This document shows, one piece after another, positions 16,185 through 24,389 of a stretch of DNA of 64,000 bases (position 1 is the stretch's first letter; every line of letters starts with the position of its first letter). The position numbers and the translations under genes were made by a program. The DNA is from Acidimicrobiales bacterium (GTDB taxonomy: Bacteria > Actinomycetota > Acidimicrobiia > Acidimicrobiales > Poriferisodalaceae). The stretch covers positions 47,548 to 111,547 of the forward strand of contig JAWKIQ010000006.1 of NCBI GenBank assembly GCA_041394185.1, read 5' to 3'. The notes below the pieces were generated by a model that worked only from the letters and a program-made list of their open reading frames with translations, was not told the DNA's origin and ran no database searches.

Positions 16185-16874
16185 ATGTTCGACGGAAACT
16201 GGCGCCAAGGCGTCGATCAGGTAGTGCGGCCGATGGGCCGCAACCTGCACCGAGCGGGCGTCACCGCAGACATGCTCACGGTGCTCGGCCTGTTGATGTC
16301 GGCCGCGATGGCTGTCGTGGTCGGAATGGGCTATCTGCAGCTGGGCCTGGTGCTGTTGGTCGCGACCGCCATCCCCGACCTGCTCGATGGTCCGGTCAGC
16401 AAGGCGGCCGGCACCTCCAGCAAGCGGGGTGCCTTCTTCGACTCGACCGCAGACCGTGTCACCGACGCAATGCTGCTCGGCGGCATCGCCTGGTACCTCG
16501 CCAGCCAGCCGGGCGCGGGTCGCATCGCCGTGCTGCCCTTCGCCGTCATGGCCTCGTCCTCGCTCATCAGCTATCAGCGCGCCAAGGCCGAGTCGCTGGG
16601 TTATGAGGCCAAGGGCGGCCTGATGGAGCGTGCCGAGCGCATCATCGTGCTCGCGGTGGGCCTGTTGTTCGAGGGGCTGCTGATCCCGGTTCTTTGGGTG
16701 TTGCTGGTAGGCACTATCGGCACCGCGATCTTCCGGTTCCAGAAGGTGTGGAAGCAGGCCAGCAAGGACCGCCCCGCACCGGCCCCACGCGAGCGCGACG
16801 TGTGGCGCACCAGGCGCAGGGCACGCGATCAGCGCCGCGCTGCCGTCAACCGCCGCCGCAACAGCCGCAACTGA
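16185..16874 (+). CDS. pgsA: CDP-alcohol phosphatidyltransferase (PI-phosphate synthase type)
   Basis: Membrane enzyme joining CDP-diacylglycerol to an inositol phosphate, the first step toward phosphatidylinositol mannosides; 229 aa with about six hydrophobic segments and a strongly basic C-terminal tail. The signature D-x2-D-G-x2-A-R-x8-G-x3-D-x3-D is present as DLLDGPVSK, then GAFFDSTAD, so the aspartates are intact but the usual AR dipeptide is SK. It is followed by the PatA-type acyltransferase and pimA, as in mycobacteria, which supports the inositol substrate over glycerol phosphate. Confidence 0.85.
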   Translation: MFDGNWRQGVDQVVRPMGRNLHRAGVTADMLTVLGLLMSAAMAVVVGMGYLQLGLVLLVATAIPDLLDGPVSKAAGTSSKRGAFFDSTADRVTDAMLLGGIAWYLASQPGAGRIAVLPFAVMASSSLISYQRAKAESLGYEAKGGLMERAERIIVLAVGLLFEGLLIPVLWVLLVGTIGTAIFRFQKVWKQASKDRPAPAPRERDVWRTRRRARDQRRAAVNRRRNSRN

Positions 16875-16896
16875 CCCGCCGCCGCCAAGATTTCGC

Positions 16897-17796
16897 ATGC
16901 CAGCCGCCTCGGCCAAACTGACCGTCGGCGCGTACCGAGGCGCTTCGGCGGTGGCCAAGGCGTTGCCCTCGGGCATCGCCCAGAACCTTCCCAGGTGGCT
17001 GGGCCCTGCACTGGCTCGCTCGATGTCTTCGCAGGCCCACATGCTGGGCAGGCACCTTCGCCGGGCTCAGCCGGGGCTCGATGGTGAGGCCCTGACCCGA
17101 GCGGTGGCTCGCGGGTTCGAGAGCTACGCCAGGTATTACGTCGAGTCGTTCCGGCTGCCCGACAAGACCCCCGCCGAGCTCGACGCCGGCATCGAGGTTC
17201 CACACTTCCATCACGTCTCGGACGCCCTCGAGCGAGGCAATGGCGTCATCTTGGCCCTGCCCCACCTGGGCGGATGGGAGTGGGCGGGATTCTGGCTGAC
17301 CGCTGTGAAGCGGCTACCGGTGACCGTTGTCGTTGAGGCGCTCGAGCCGCCCGAGCTGTTCGAATGGTTCACAGGGCTGCGCAGCGAGTTCGGCATGAAC
17401 GTGGTGGTCGCCGACTCGGGTGCGGGCACCGCGGTAGCCGCGGCGTTGGGCCGCAACGAGGTGGTCTGCTTGCTGAGCGACCGCGACGTCATGGGCGGCG
17501 GTGTCGAGGTCGACTTCTTCGGCGAGCGCACCCGCCTGCCGGCGGGGCCCGCAATGCTGGGTCTCAGAAAGTCTGCGCCGGTTCTACCCGTTGGGGTTTA
17601 CTTCAGACCGGGCGGTGGGCATCTGGGTTTGGTGCGGCCTCCGCTGCCGCTGCAGCGTCGCGGATCGTTTCGCGACGACGTATCGGCGGGCACCCAGGCC
17701 CTGGCTCACGAACTCGAGTTCCTGATCCGCCAGGCGCCCGAGCAATGGCATCTGTTGCAGCCGAACTGGCCCAGCGATCAAGGCGCGGGCGGCTGA
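16897..17796 (+). CDS. patA: Phosphatidylinositol mannoside acyltransferase (LpxL/HtrB family)
   Basis: A 299-aa member of the LpxL/HtrB acyltransferase family, expected to acylate the mannose of PIM at the inner membrane. The catalytic H-x4-E motif is LPHLGGWEW near residue 127; DVMGGGVEVDFFG and LPAGPAMLG are family motifs. It lies 22 nt after pgsA and before pimA, the mycobacterial order for patA. Its 3' end overlaps convergently by 19 nt with the DUF6941 gene. Assignment to PIM rather than another glycolipid rests on context. Confidence 0.82.
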   Translation: MPAASAKLTVGAYRGASAVAKALPSGIAQNLPRWLGPALARSMSSQAHMLGRHLRRAQPGLDGEALTRAVARGFESYARYYVESFRLPDKTPAELDAGIEVPHFHHVSDALERGNGVILALPHLGGWEWAGFWLTAVKRLPVTVVVEALEPPELFEWFTGLRSEFGMNVVVADSGAGTAVAAALGRNEVVCLLSDRDVMGGGVEVDFFGERTRLPAGPAMLGLRKSAPVLPVGVYFRPGGGHLGLVRPPLPLQRRGSFRDDVSAGTQALAHELEFLIRQAPEQWHLLQPNWPSDQGAGG

Positions 17797-18212
17797 GGGT
17801 GTGCGCCGCGCTGGCGCACCTTCAACCTCACGTGACCGCTGGGCACGCCGTCGATCTCGACGCTGACCGTGTTGTCGCCCGGGCGGTCGAAGCGCAGCCC
17901 CAGCAGGTTGAACACCAACAACAGAGGAGTGGTGTCGCCCGGCTCGGCGTCGGGCCCTCTGCGTGCGGTTGTGACACCGCCCACCGGCCCTGGCAGCAGC
18001 GAGCGACCGTCGGCGTCGAGCAACTTGACCTCGACCCTGACTTCGCGGTTGTGGTCTTCCCAGCCGACCTCGAGGGCCAGGCACACGGACAGATGTGGAT
18101 GGGTGACCGGGAACGCCCTGGCGTTGATGGTGTCCCAGGCGCCACCCGTCACATAGAGCTTGCCGTTCACCGCCTGAGCGTGATCGGCAAGGAACAACGA
18201 GGTGACGCGCAT
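17778..18212 (-). CDS. DUF6941 family protein
   Basis: A 144-aa beta-rich protein starting MRVTSLFLADHAQAVNGKLYVTGG, the typical opening of the DUF6941 family. No signal peptide or membrane segment. The ATG at 18212 is preferred; the longer open frame upstream overlaps pimA and is shadow. It is transcribed against the PIM genes, convergent with patA and divergent from pimA. Function unknown. Confidence 0.72.
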   Translation of the reverse strand: MRVTSLFLADHAQAVNGKLYVTGGAWDTINARAFPVTHPHLSVCLALEVGWEDHNREVRVEVKLLDADGRSLLPGPVGGVTTARRGPDAEPGDTTPLLLVFNLLGLRFDRPGDNTVSVEIDGVPSGHVRLKVRQRGAHPQPPAP

Positions 18213-18254
18213 GGGTCCAGTGTGGCAGCGGTACCGCATCGGCGCATGCGGGCC

Positions 18255-18260
18255 TAGTGT
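18255..18260 (+). promoter_or_regulatory. TANNNT -10 element for pimA
   Basis: TAGTGT lies 10 nt upstream of the pimA ATG at 18271, with no Shine-Dalgarno. Confidence 0.4.
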
Positions 18261-18270
18261 TGGGCCAGCC

Positions 18271-19428
18271 ATGTTCGAACGATGGGCCATGCGGCGCCGG
18301 CTGAAGCCCGCTCCACCTACACCTGCCGACCTGGAGCGCCTGTCTTCAGGACCTCTGCGGGTCGGCATCGTCTGCCCATACAGCCTCACCGTGTGGGGAG
18401 GGGTGCAGAACCAGGTTCTGGGTCTGGCGCGGGCCCTTTCGGCCCGCGGGCACCAGGTCAGGGTGCTGGCCCCGTGCGATGGGCCGCCACCGGAACCGGG
18501 CATCACGCCGTTGGGTGCATCGATACCAACCGACGCCAATGGGTCTGTGGCCCCGATCGCACCCGATGTCGCCTGCATATTGCGAACCATCCGTGTGCTG
18601 CGCGACGAACAGTTCGACGTGGTGCACCTGCACGAGCCCATAGTGCCCGGTCCGTGCCAGGCAGTGCTGATCCTCAACACCGTGCCTGTGGTGGGTACAT
18701 GGCATGCGGCCGGGGGATCGCTGGCCTACCAGGTGCCTGGCGTCAAGGTTCTGGCCAACCGCGTCAAACGTCGGGTGGTCGTTTCGGCCGACGCACGCGA
18801 GATGGCATCTGAGGCTCTCGGGGGCGAGTACCAGATCCTTTGGAACGGAATCGAGGTCGACCGCTTTGCTCGGGGGCCTGCCCACGACAAGGACGGTCCC
18901 ACCATCTTGTTCTTGGGCAGGCACGAGCCCCGAAAGGGCCTGGCCGTGCTGATCGAGGCCATGCAGTACCTGCCTGCAGACGTACGTCTGTGGGTTGCCG
19001 GGTCGGGGCCCGACACCGACGATCTCAAACGCCGTACCGAAGGCGACGGTCGCGTCGAATGGCTCGGCGCCGTCGACGAGGCCGAGAAGCTCAACCGGCT
19101 GCGCGGTGCCGACGTTTTCTGCGTTCCGTCGCTACGCGGTGAATCGTTCGGCATCGTGTTGCTCGAGGGCATGGCCGCAGGCACGGCGGTCGTCGCCAGC
19201 GACCTACCCGGATATCGCAACGTGGTGTCAACCGGCGACGAGGCCCTGCTGGTGGCGCCAGGCGATGCCAAGGCGTTGGCCTCGGGCCTCGAGCGTGTTC
19301 TAGCCGACGAGGTGCTGCGTCGGCAGCTGGTCGATGCGGGCCGGCTGCGTGCCGAGTCGTTCTCGATGGCGCGGCTGGCCGAGCGCTACGAGGCGATCTA
19401 CCGCGAGGCCATAGTCGAAGGCATCTGA
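18271..19428 (+). CDS. pimA: PI alpha-mannosyltransferase (GT4), PimA type
   Basis: GT4 glycosyltransferase of 385 aa, expected to transfer mannose from GDP-mannose to phosphatidylinositol on the cytoplasmic face of the membrane. The N-terminal Rossmann domain shows PYSLTVWGGVQNQVLGLARAL and HLHEPIVPG; the C-terminal domain shows FLGRHEPRKG and the E-x7-E motif ESFGIVLLE. These match mycobacterial PimA, as does the neighbourhood after pgsA and patA. The start follows TAGTGT by 10 nt; the longer open frame is rejected. Confidence 0.87.
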   Translation: MFERWAMRRRLKPAPPTPADLERLSSGPLRVGIVCPYSLTVWGGVQNQVLGLARALSARGHQVRVLAPCDGPPPEPGITPLGASIPTDANGSVAPIAPDVACILRTIRVLRDEQFDVVHLHEPIVPGPCQAVLILNTVPVVGTWHAAGGSLAYQVPGVKVLANRVKRRVVVSADAREMASEALGGEYQILWNGIEVDRFARGPAHDKDGPTILFLGRHEPRKGLAVLIEAMQYLPADVRLWVAGSGPDTDDLKRRTEGDGRVEWLGAVDEAEKLNRLRGADVFCVPSLRGESFGIVLLEGMAAGTAVVASDLPGYRNVVSTGDEALLVAPGDAKALASGLERVLADEVLRRQLVDAGRLRAESFSMARLAERYEAIYREAIVEGI

Positions 19429-19466
19429 ACCTCGCGGGGTGCGCCACGCGACACCGTCGACGGTCG

Positions 19467-19472
19467 TAGACT
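19467..19472 (+). promoter_or_regulatory. TANNNT -10 element for the M48-like gene
   Basis: TAGACT lies 11 nt upstream of the GTG at 19484; no Shine-Dalgarno is visible. Confidence 0.4.
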
Positions 19473-19483
19473 TCGACACCGTC

Positions 19484-20287
19484 GTGAACACACCAGACTC
19501 AGCAGTGAACAGACCAGATCCTGCACTCATCAAAGCCAACTACTCGCGCTCTCAGCGGCTGGCCATGGCGGTGTTCGCCGTGCCGTTCGTGGTGCTGGCG
19601 ATAATCCTCGTGCTACTGCTTCCATGGTGGCTGGGCTTGATCATCGCACTTGTGGCGCCGGCCGCCTACGTCCTGTGGCGCCTCAACGGCGCCGAAGCCC
19701 GAATCGTTCAGTCTGTTCGGGGCTTCGAACTCTCCACCCTGGGGCCAGATCATGTGGGCGCAGCCCGGCTCGAGAACCTGGTCGAGGGGCTGATCGCCTC
19801 GGCCGGGGTTCGCGAACCCGCCCTCTATGCCGTAGAGGACCCCGCGGTCAATGCACTTGTGGTGGGACGTTCCGGCGACAGGGCCGCCCTTGTCATCACC
19901 ACGGGCGCCCTCGACGCGTTCGATCGGGTCGAGCTGGAGGCCGTGGTCGCCCAGCTCCTGGTGCAGATCCGCACCGCCGACGTCGTTCCTCGCACCGTTG
20001 CTGCCGCCCTGCTGGCGCCTGTGGCTTCGATGGCTGCATCGCAGTACGACAGGGTGGTCGGCCGCATCGTCGACCCCGACCGCAGATTCCGCAACGATGC
20101 GTTGGGTGCCGCTATCACCCGGTACCCACCTGGGCTGGTCGCCGCTTACGAACGCGTCATGGCGTCCAGCACCAAACCCGCCGTCAGCCCACACGTCGTC
20201 GAGCATCTCTGGATGGTCGGCACCGGTGAAGGGCTGGGTACGCATCCGCCAACCGAAACCCGCATCGCCGCCTTGCGCGAGCTCTAG
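19484..20287 (+). CDS. Degenerate M48-like (HtpX-like) membrane protein
   Basis: A 267-aa protein with an N-terminal double transmembrane hairpin (about residues 30-70) and a domain patterned on HtpX/M48 peptidases: NALVVGR...ALVITTGALDAFDRVELEAVVAQLLVQ and a closing GLGTHPPTETRIAALREL. The zinc site that should read HExxH after VELEAVVA is AQLLVQ, so no catalysis is expected. I chose GTG 19484 on the -10-like hexamer; GTG 19505 is the alternative. The THPPTETRIAAL tail is otherwise well kept, which argues for a retained structural role. Confidence 0.75.
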   Translation: MNTPDSAVNRPDPALIKANYSRSQRLAMAVFAVPFVVLAIILVLLLPWWLGLIIALVAPAAYVLWRLNGAEARIVQSVRGFELSTLGPDHVGAARLENLVEGLIASAGVREPALYAVEDPAVNALVVGRSGDRAALVITTGALDAFDRVELEAVVAQLLVQIRTADVVPRTVAAALLAPVASMAASQYDRVVGRIVDPDRRFRNDALGAAITRYPPGLVAAYERVMASSTKPAVSPHVVEHLWMVGTGEGLGTHPPTETRIAALREL

Positions 20288-20292
20288 AAGCC

Positions 20293-20311
20293 CGCCGGGC
20301 CAGACCCGGCG
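20293..20311. terminator. Short GC hairpin after the M48-like gene
   Basis: CGCCGGG (20293-20299) pairs with CCCGGCG (20305-20311) around a 5-nt loop between the M48-like stop and the next gene. No T tract follows, so termination is uncertain. Confidence 0.35.
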
Positions 20312-20343
20312 CTCGACTGCCTCATCTCGTCTTGGAGTACTCC

Positions 20344-21479
20344 ATGTCCACCCCCTCCACCACCGCTGAGTCGGCGCGTCCAGCCCGCTCGCTTCTCGCG
20401 GTCCGTCTGGCCGTCGCCACCGTGGCCGTGGTGATCCTCGCCGCTGCCTGTGGCGGTGGCGGCGACGATTCGTCCTCGACGACCGTGGTCGTCGACGACA
20501 CCCAAGCCACCACCACATCCACCACGGTGGCACCGCCAACCACCACGACTTCGACCTCGACCACCACCACCGAAGCGCCTGCGCCTGCATCGTTGCCGCT
20601 AACAGGTCAGGCGGTCGGTGACGAGGCAATCGCCCTGCGCCCGGCGTTGGCGGTGAAGATCGACAACGTTTCGGCGGCCAGGCCCCAGGCCGGTATCAAC
20701 CAGGCCGACATTGTCTACGAGGAGCGTGTCGAAGGTGGCCTCACCCGGCTTCTCGCCGTGTTCCACAGCACCGACGCCCCCGACCTGGGGCCGGTTCGTT
20801 CGGCGCGTTCGACCGACGTTCCATTGCTGACACCGCTCAATCAGCCGCTGTTCGCGTGGTCGGGTGCCAACGAGGCCTTCGCCAACCTCATCCGCTCCGT
20901 GGCCATTCGCGACGTGGGGTTCGAGGCCCAGCCATCGGCCTACGAGCGTCGAGCGGGCCGAAGGGCCCCCAGCAACCTCTTCACGTCCACCGACGCCCTT
21001 TGGTCTTTGACCCCGGTCGAGGGTGACATGTCTCCCACGCCGCCTTCAGCTACAGGGCTGACGGCGATCCAGAGCCCGTCGGCGAGGCGGCGTCTGGTGT
21101 GGCGGTCAACTATCGCGGCACGACCGCAACCCACACCTGGTCGCCCGAGGTTTCGGGCTGGGTTCGCGAGCAGAACGATTCGCCCCATGTCGACACAGAC
21201 GGCGTGCAGGTGGCCCCGGAGAACGTCATCGTCCAGTTCGTTCAGTACCGCGCCTCGGGCCAGGTCGACTCGGCCGGCTCAGAGGTGCCCGAAGCCGAGC
21301 TGGTGGGCTCCGGCGATGTCTGGGTCTTGATGAACGGGCTGGTCGTGGAAGGCACATGGTCGAAATCGAACGTGACCTCGCCCACCGTGTACCTCGACGC
21401 CGACGGCAGCGAGATCTTGCTGACACCGGGCTCGACCTGGGTTCTGTTGGCCGAGCCCGGAAGGGCAGAGCTGCTCTGA
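20344..21479 (+). CDS. DUF3048 (YerB-like) lipoprotein, apparent frameshift
   Basis: Exported lipoprotein with lipobox VILAAAC (Cys near residue 31), a Thr-rich spacer and a DUF3048 domain (AVKIDNVSAARPQAGINQADIVYEE). The first frame runs correctly to GDMSP near 21036, then becomes nonsense; the DUF3048 C-terminal half (AAFSYRADGDPEPVG to STWVLLAEPGRAELL) continues in the frame one base earlier. Adding one C to the CCC run at 21034-21036 restores a single protein of about 378 aa. ATG 20344 is chosen because GGAG (20334-20337) precedes it. The family occurs in actinobacteria and bacilli and its function is unsettled. An intrinsic terminator follows. Confidence 0.75.
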
Positions 21480-21485
21480 CACCTG

Positions 21486-21515
21486 AAGGCCGGCGAGTTT
21501 TTGTGCCGGCCTTTT
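21486..21515 (+). terminator. Intrinsic terminator after the DUF3048 gene
   Basis: AAGGCCGGC (21486-21494) and GCCGGCCTT (21505-21513) form a perfect 9-bp stem with a T-rich loop, followed by TTTT overlapping the stem end. It separates the DUF3048 gene from the cupredoxin operon. Confidence 0.7.
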
Positions 21516-21571
21516 GAACCGTTCCGGGTTGGTGGTGCGTATTCAGTGGCACACGACACCTGGAGGGGACG

Positions 21572-22393
21572 ATGTCAGTATCGAACAGGGGCCTGGCCAT
21601 TGGCTTTGCAGCCGTGCTGCTGTTGGGGGCATGTGGAGACTCGGCCGAGTCCGGAGATACGGCCGATGCGGATGTGCCGACGACCACACAGGCCACCGCC
21701 GACGACTCACAAGCTGGTGACGGGCCACCGATGGCGCCGGCCGAACTGTCGGTGTCGGACCAGGTGTCTGACGGAGTACACGTCGTCATCGACTCGGTGA
21801 CGCTGCCAGCAGACGGTTATGTGGTGATCCACGCCGACGGGGGTGGATCACCAGGCGCAGTCATCGGCCACTCCGACCTGCTGCCCGCCGGTGAATCGGT
21901 GGAAGTCCAGATCCATCTCGACTCGCCGCTCACCGAATCGGGCACCGTCTTCCCGATGGCACACATCGACGTGGACGGCGACGGCGTGTACGAGTTCAAC
22001 CCACCCGATGACACAACAGACGGGCCGGCGCTCACCTCCGATGGAGCGGTGGCCGTGCTGCCTGTCGACATCGAAGTCGACGCCGATCTGGACATGCACG
22101 GTGGCGACGACGCGGGCGATGGCTCGGCCGCCGAACCTCAGTCTGGGTCTGCCGAGATCGTCATTGCCGGTTTCAGCTTCAGCGGACCCATCACCGTCAC
22201 CGCCGGAACGACGGTAACCATCACCAACGACGACACGGCCGATCACACCTGGACCTCGACCACGGGAGCCTTCGATTCGGGCACGTTGGGCCCTGGTGAG
22301 ACGTTCGAGTTCACCTTCGACACGCCCGGCGATTACGAATTCTTCTGCGCGATCCACCCGGGAATGACCGGAATGGTCACCGTGGTGCCGTGA
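21572..22393 (+). CDS. Lipoprotein with C-terminal cupredoxin-like copper domain
   Basis: A 273-aa lipoprotein (lipobox LLLGAC, Cys near residue 21). An acidic Thr-rich linker leads to a beta domain (residues 55-165, SVSDQVSDGVHVVIDSVTLP; resembles DUF7282-type surface domains), then a plastocyanin-like domain (about 190-273). The type-1 copper ligands are visible: His in TADHTWT, then Cys, His and Met in FFCAIHPGM. A strong ribosome site GGAGGGG (21562-21568) precedes ATG 21572. ECF sigma and anti-sigma genes follow in the same direction, so this is probably a member of that regulon. Electron transfer or copper binding at the cell surface is inferred. Confidence 0.78.
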   Translation: MSVSNRGLAIGFAAVLLLGACGDSAESGDTADADVPTTTQATADDSQAGDGPPMAPAELSVSDQVSDGVHVVIDSVTLPADGYVVIHADGGGSPGAVIGHSDLLPAGESVEVQIHLDSPLTESGTVFPMAHIDVDGDGVYEFNPPDDTTDGPALTSDGAVAVLPVDIEVDADLDMHGGDDAGDGSAAEPQSGSAEIVIAGFSFSGPITVTAGTTVTITNDDTADHTWTSTTGAFDSGTLGPGETFEFTFDTPGDYEFFCAIHPGMTGMVTVVP

Positions 22394-22424
22394 CCCGACC
22401 TGCAGCTAGACCCGAGACGACGAG

Positions 22425-22940
22425 GTGAGTACAGATAGCGCCCAGAGCATCATCACTCAGCTCAGCAGGGATCATTCAGAGGCACTGCTGAGCTGGGCCA
22501 AGGGCCGTTTTGCCGATCAGCGCGACGCCGAGGAGGTTGTGGCCGACACCCTCGTCAAGGCGTGGAAAGCGATCGACCGCTTCGACCCTCAGCAGGGTTC
22601 TCAGCGTGCGTGGTTGTTCGCCATCGCCAAGAACGCGGCGGCCGATCACCATCGCAGGTCGCGACGGCACCTCCACTCGGTGCCCGTGGCCGAACCCGAC
22701 ATGGGATCGCGGTCAGACACCGAAATCGATCGGCTGGTCGAGACATCCCATGTGCTCGACGCTCTGCGGTCGCTGTCTGCCGAACATCGATCGGCCGTGC
22801 TCGACGCCTACTTGGGCGGGCTGACGACGTCACAGATCGCAAGCAACCAGCAAATACCGACGGGTACGGCGAAGTCGAGGCTGTACTACGCGCTGAAGGC
22901 GATGCGAAGCCACCTGGAAGAGCGAGGAGTTGTCAGATGA
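22425..22940 (+). CDS. ECF RNA polymerase sigma factor
   Basis: A 171-aa ECF sigma factor. Region 2 (DAEEVVADTLVKAWKAIDRF, then RAWLFAIAKNAAADHHRR) and region 4 (LSAEHRSAVLDAYLGGLTTSQIA, then GTAKSRLYYALKAMR) are complete. The gene overlaps the following anti-sigma gene as ATGA, so the two are coupled. The pairing with an RskA-like anti-sigma suggests the SigK/ECF19 type. Autoregulation, and control of the upstream cupredoxin lipoprotein, are inferred from the layout. Confidence 0.9.
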   Translation: MSTDSAQSIITQLSRDHSEALLSWAKGRFADQRDAEEVVADTLVKAWKAIDRFDPQQGSQRAWLFAIAKNAAADHHRRSRRHLHSVPVAEPDMGSRSDTEIDRLVETSHVLDALRSLSAEHRSAVLDAYLGGLTTSQIASNQQIPTGTAKSRLYYALKAMRSHLEERGVVR

Positions 22941-23599
22941 CGTCTCGACACAGCGCCGACGACCAGTTTCGCGAGTGGTCGGGGGCCTACGTACTCGGTG
23001 CCCTCGAACCCGACGAGCGTGCGATGTTCGAACGGCACCTCGGCGACTGCGCCGGGTGCCGGGCAGATGTCGCAGCGTTCGCCGCGCTTCCCGGGCTGTT
23101 GGCCAGGGTCGACAGCGATTCGGTCTCTGGAACGTTCGCCCAAGACCGAATCGCCGATATGGCGATTGCAGGCGCCCGGTCTGAGTACGCAGGCGCGTTG
23201 CGCTCGGCACAGCGCTGGCGGGTGCTGGCGATTGCAGCATGTTCGGTGGCGGCGGTTCTGGGCTTGGCCACGTGGAGGGTATCGAGGCCCTCCGATGCCC
23301 CTGCGCCGGCCGCGGTCGAACTCGCCTTTGTTTCCGATGCGACCGGACGCGTCGCCATCGAGGACAAGGCGTGGGGTACCAGCATCGAACTCGAACTGAG
23401 CGACCTGCCCTGGCGCGACCAGTACCAGCTGTGGACCGTCGCTCAGAACGGAGGTTGGAGCCTGGCGGCCTCATGGGGTCCGACCGCCGCGGGAGCAGCC
23501 AGGCTCACCGGCGCTGCATCGGTCGGTGCCGCGACCCTCGACCGGGTGGTCATCACGTCGTCCGACCGTGATGACATCGTGCTGGATGCCCAGGCCTGA
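22937..23599 (+). CDS. RskA-like zinc anti-sigma factor
   Basis: A 220-aa anti-sigma factor. The N-terminal ZAS domain carries the H-x3-C-x2-C motif in HLGDCAGC (near residue 35), one transmembrane segment lies at about residues 97-114, and an extracytoplasmic RskA-type C-terminal domain follows (AIEDKAWGTSIELELSDLP and YQLWTVAQNGG). It should hold the preceding ECF sigma at the membrane until a signal triggers its degradation. Its stop is 10 nt from the end of the convergent Thr-rich gene. Confidence 0.88.
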   Translation: MTSRHSADDQFREWSGAYVLGALEPDERAMFERHLGDCAGCRADVAAFAALPGLLARVDSDSVSGTFAQDRIADMAIAGARSEYAGALRSAQRWRVLAIAACSVAAVLGLATWRVSRPSDAPAPAAVELAFVSDATGRVAIEDKAWGTSIELELSDLPWRDQYQLWTVAQNGGWSLAASWGPTAAGAARLTGAASVGAATLDRVVITSSDRDDIVLDAQA

Positions 23600-23609
23600 T
23601 CGCCCGCGA

Positions 23610-24296
23610 TCACCTGGGCTCTTCGTCGATGCTGTGGCGGGGGCCGTTCGACCACCAAGCGTCCACCCTCGAGCGGTGGTCGTCGGAGCGGAACTCGACC
23701 TTCACGCCCGGCGATTCGGGCTCGATCTTGGCGGTGAACCCTGGGTTGGCGACCGCCCACATGACCGTCACTTGGCTGGGCGACACGGATATCGCCGTCG
23801 AACCGCCAATCAGGTTGAACGTCAGCACCTGCGCGGCCTGCGTGGTCGTGGTGGCCTGCGTGGTCGTCGTGGTGACCTGGGTTGTCGCTGCCGGCGTTGT
23901 TGTGGTGGTCGCCTGCGACGTGGACGTCGTGGCCTGGGTGGTGGACGTCGTGCCCTGGCTGGTGGGCGTTGGGCCCTGGCTGGTGGGCGTTGTGGCCTGG
24001 GTTGTCGCCGACTCGGGTTGGGTGGTCGTGCTGGGAGCCGAAGTGTCTGTTTCGACTTCCACGATCGACGTTACGACCACCACTTCGTCGAGTCCCGACG
24101 GGGTTATCGACAGGGGCGAAGCTGCGGCAGTGCCGGGCGTCTGGCCCGAGGTGGCCAGCAAGACGTTGGCGGTGGGAATCGGATCGCCCAGTTCGTCATC
24201 GACGATTGAGACACCTGCCCATGCCACGGACACGGCGGCGCCGCTGCCGACGAGCCACAGAAGTGCGAATCCAGCGGATTTGATCATGTTCTGCAT
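23610..24296 (-). CDS. Secreted protein with Thr/Gln-rich repeats
   Basis: A 228-aa protein with a signal peptide (IKSAGFALLWLVGSGAAVSVAWAG), a short conserved-looking region (residues 25-75), a run of TTQATT/TSTSQA repeats (about 80-145) and a C-terminal domain of about 80 residues (VLTFNLIGGSTAISVSPSQVTVMWA) that resembles an immunoglobulin-like beta strand set. The ATG at 24296 is chosen; the longer open frame crosses into the response-regulator gene. It is divergent from the response regulator and shares its regulatory region. No family recognised. Confidence 0.68.
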   Translation of the reverse strand: MQNMIKSAGFALLWLVGSGAAVSVAWAGVSIVDDELGDPIPTANVLLATSGQTPGTAAASPLSITPSGLDEVVVVTSIVEVETDTSAPSTTTQPESATTQATTPTSQGPTPTSQGTTSTTQATTSTSQATTTTTPAATTQVTTTTTQATTTTQAAQVLTFNLIGGSTAISVSPSQVTVMWAVANPGFTAKIEPESPGVKVEFRSDDHRSRVDAWWSNGPRHSIDEEPR

Positions 24297-24321
24297 TGTG
24301 AAGGGTGCATCCTCATGCGCC

Positions 24322-24350
24322 GGTTTAGCGAACCCTAAATGGACCCTAAA
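24322..24350. promoter_or_regulatory. ACCCTAAA direct repeats in the divergent TCS promoter
   Basis: ACCCTAAA occurs at 24332-24339 and 24343-24350, an 11-bp (one helical turn) spacing typical of OmpR-family boxes, with an inverted TTTAG at 24324-24328. The sites lie about 40-58 bp upstream of the response-regulator start, just above the -35 region. AGCGAACCCTAAA (24327-24339) recurs with one mismatch at 33893-33905. Confidence 0.5.
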
Positions 24351-24377
24351 GGGCACGCGGGACGGGGTTCGATCTCG

Positions 24378-24383
24378 TAGCTT
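24378..24383 (+). promoter_or_regulatory. TANNNT -10 element for the response regulator
   Basis: TAGCTT ends 6 nt before the ATG at 24390, with no Shine-Dalgarno; predicts a leaderless message. Confidence 0.45.
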
Positions 24384-24389
24384 CGCACC

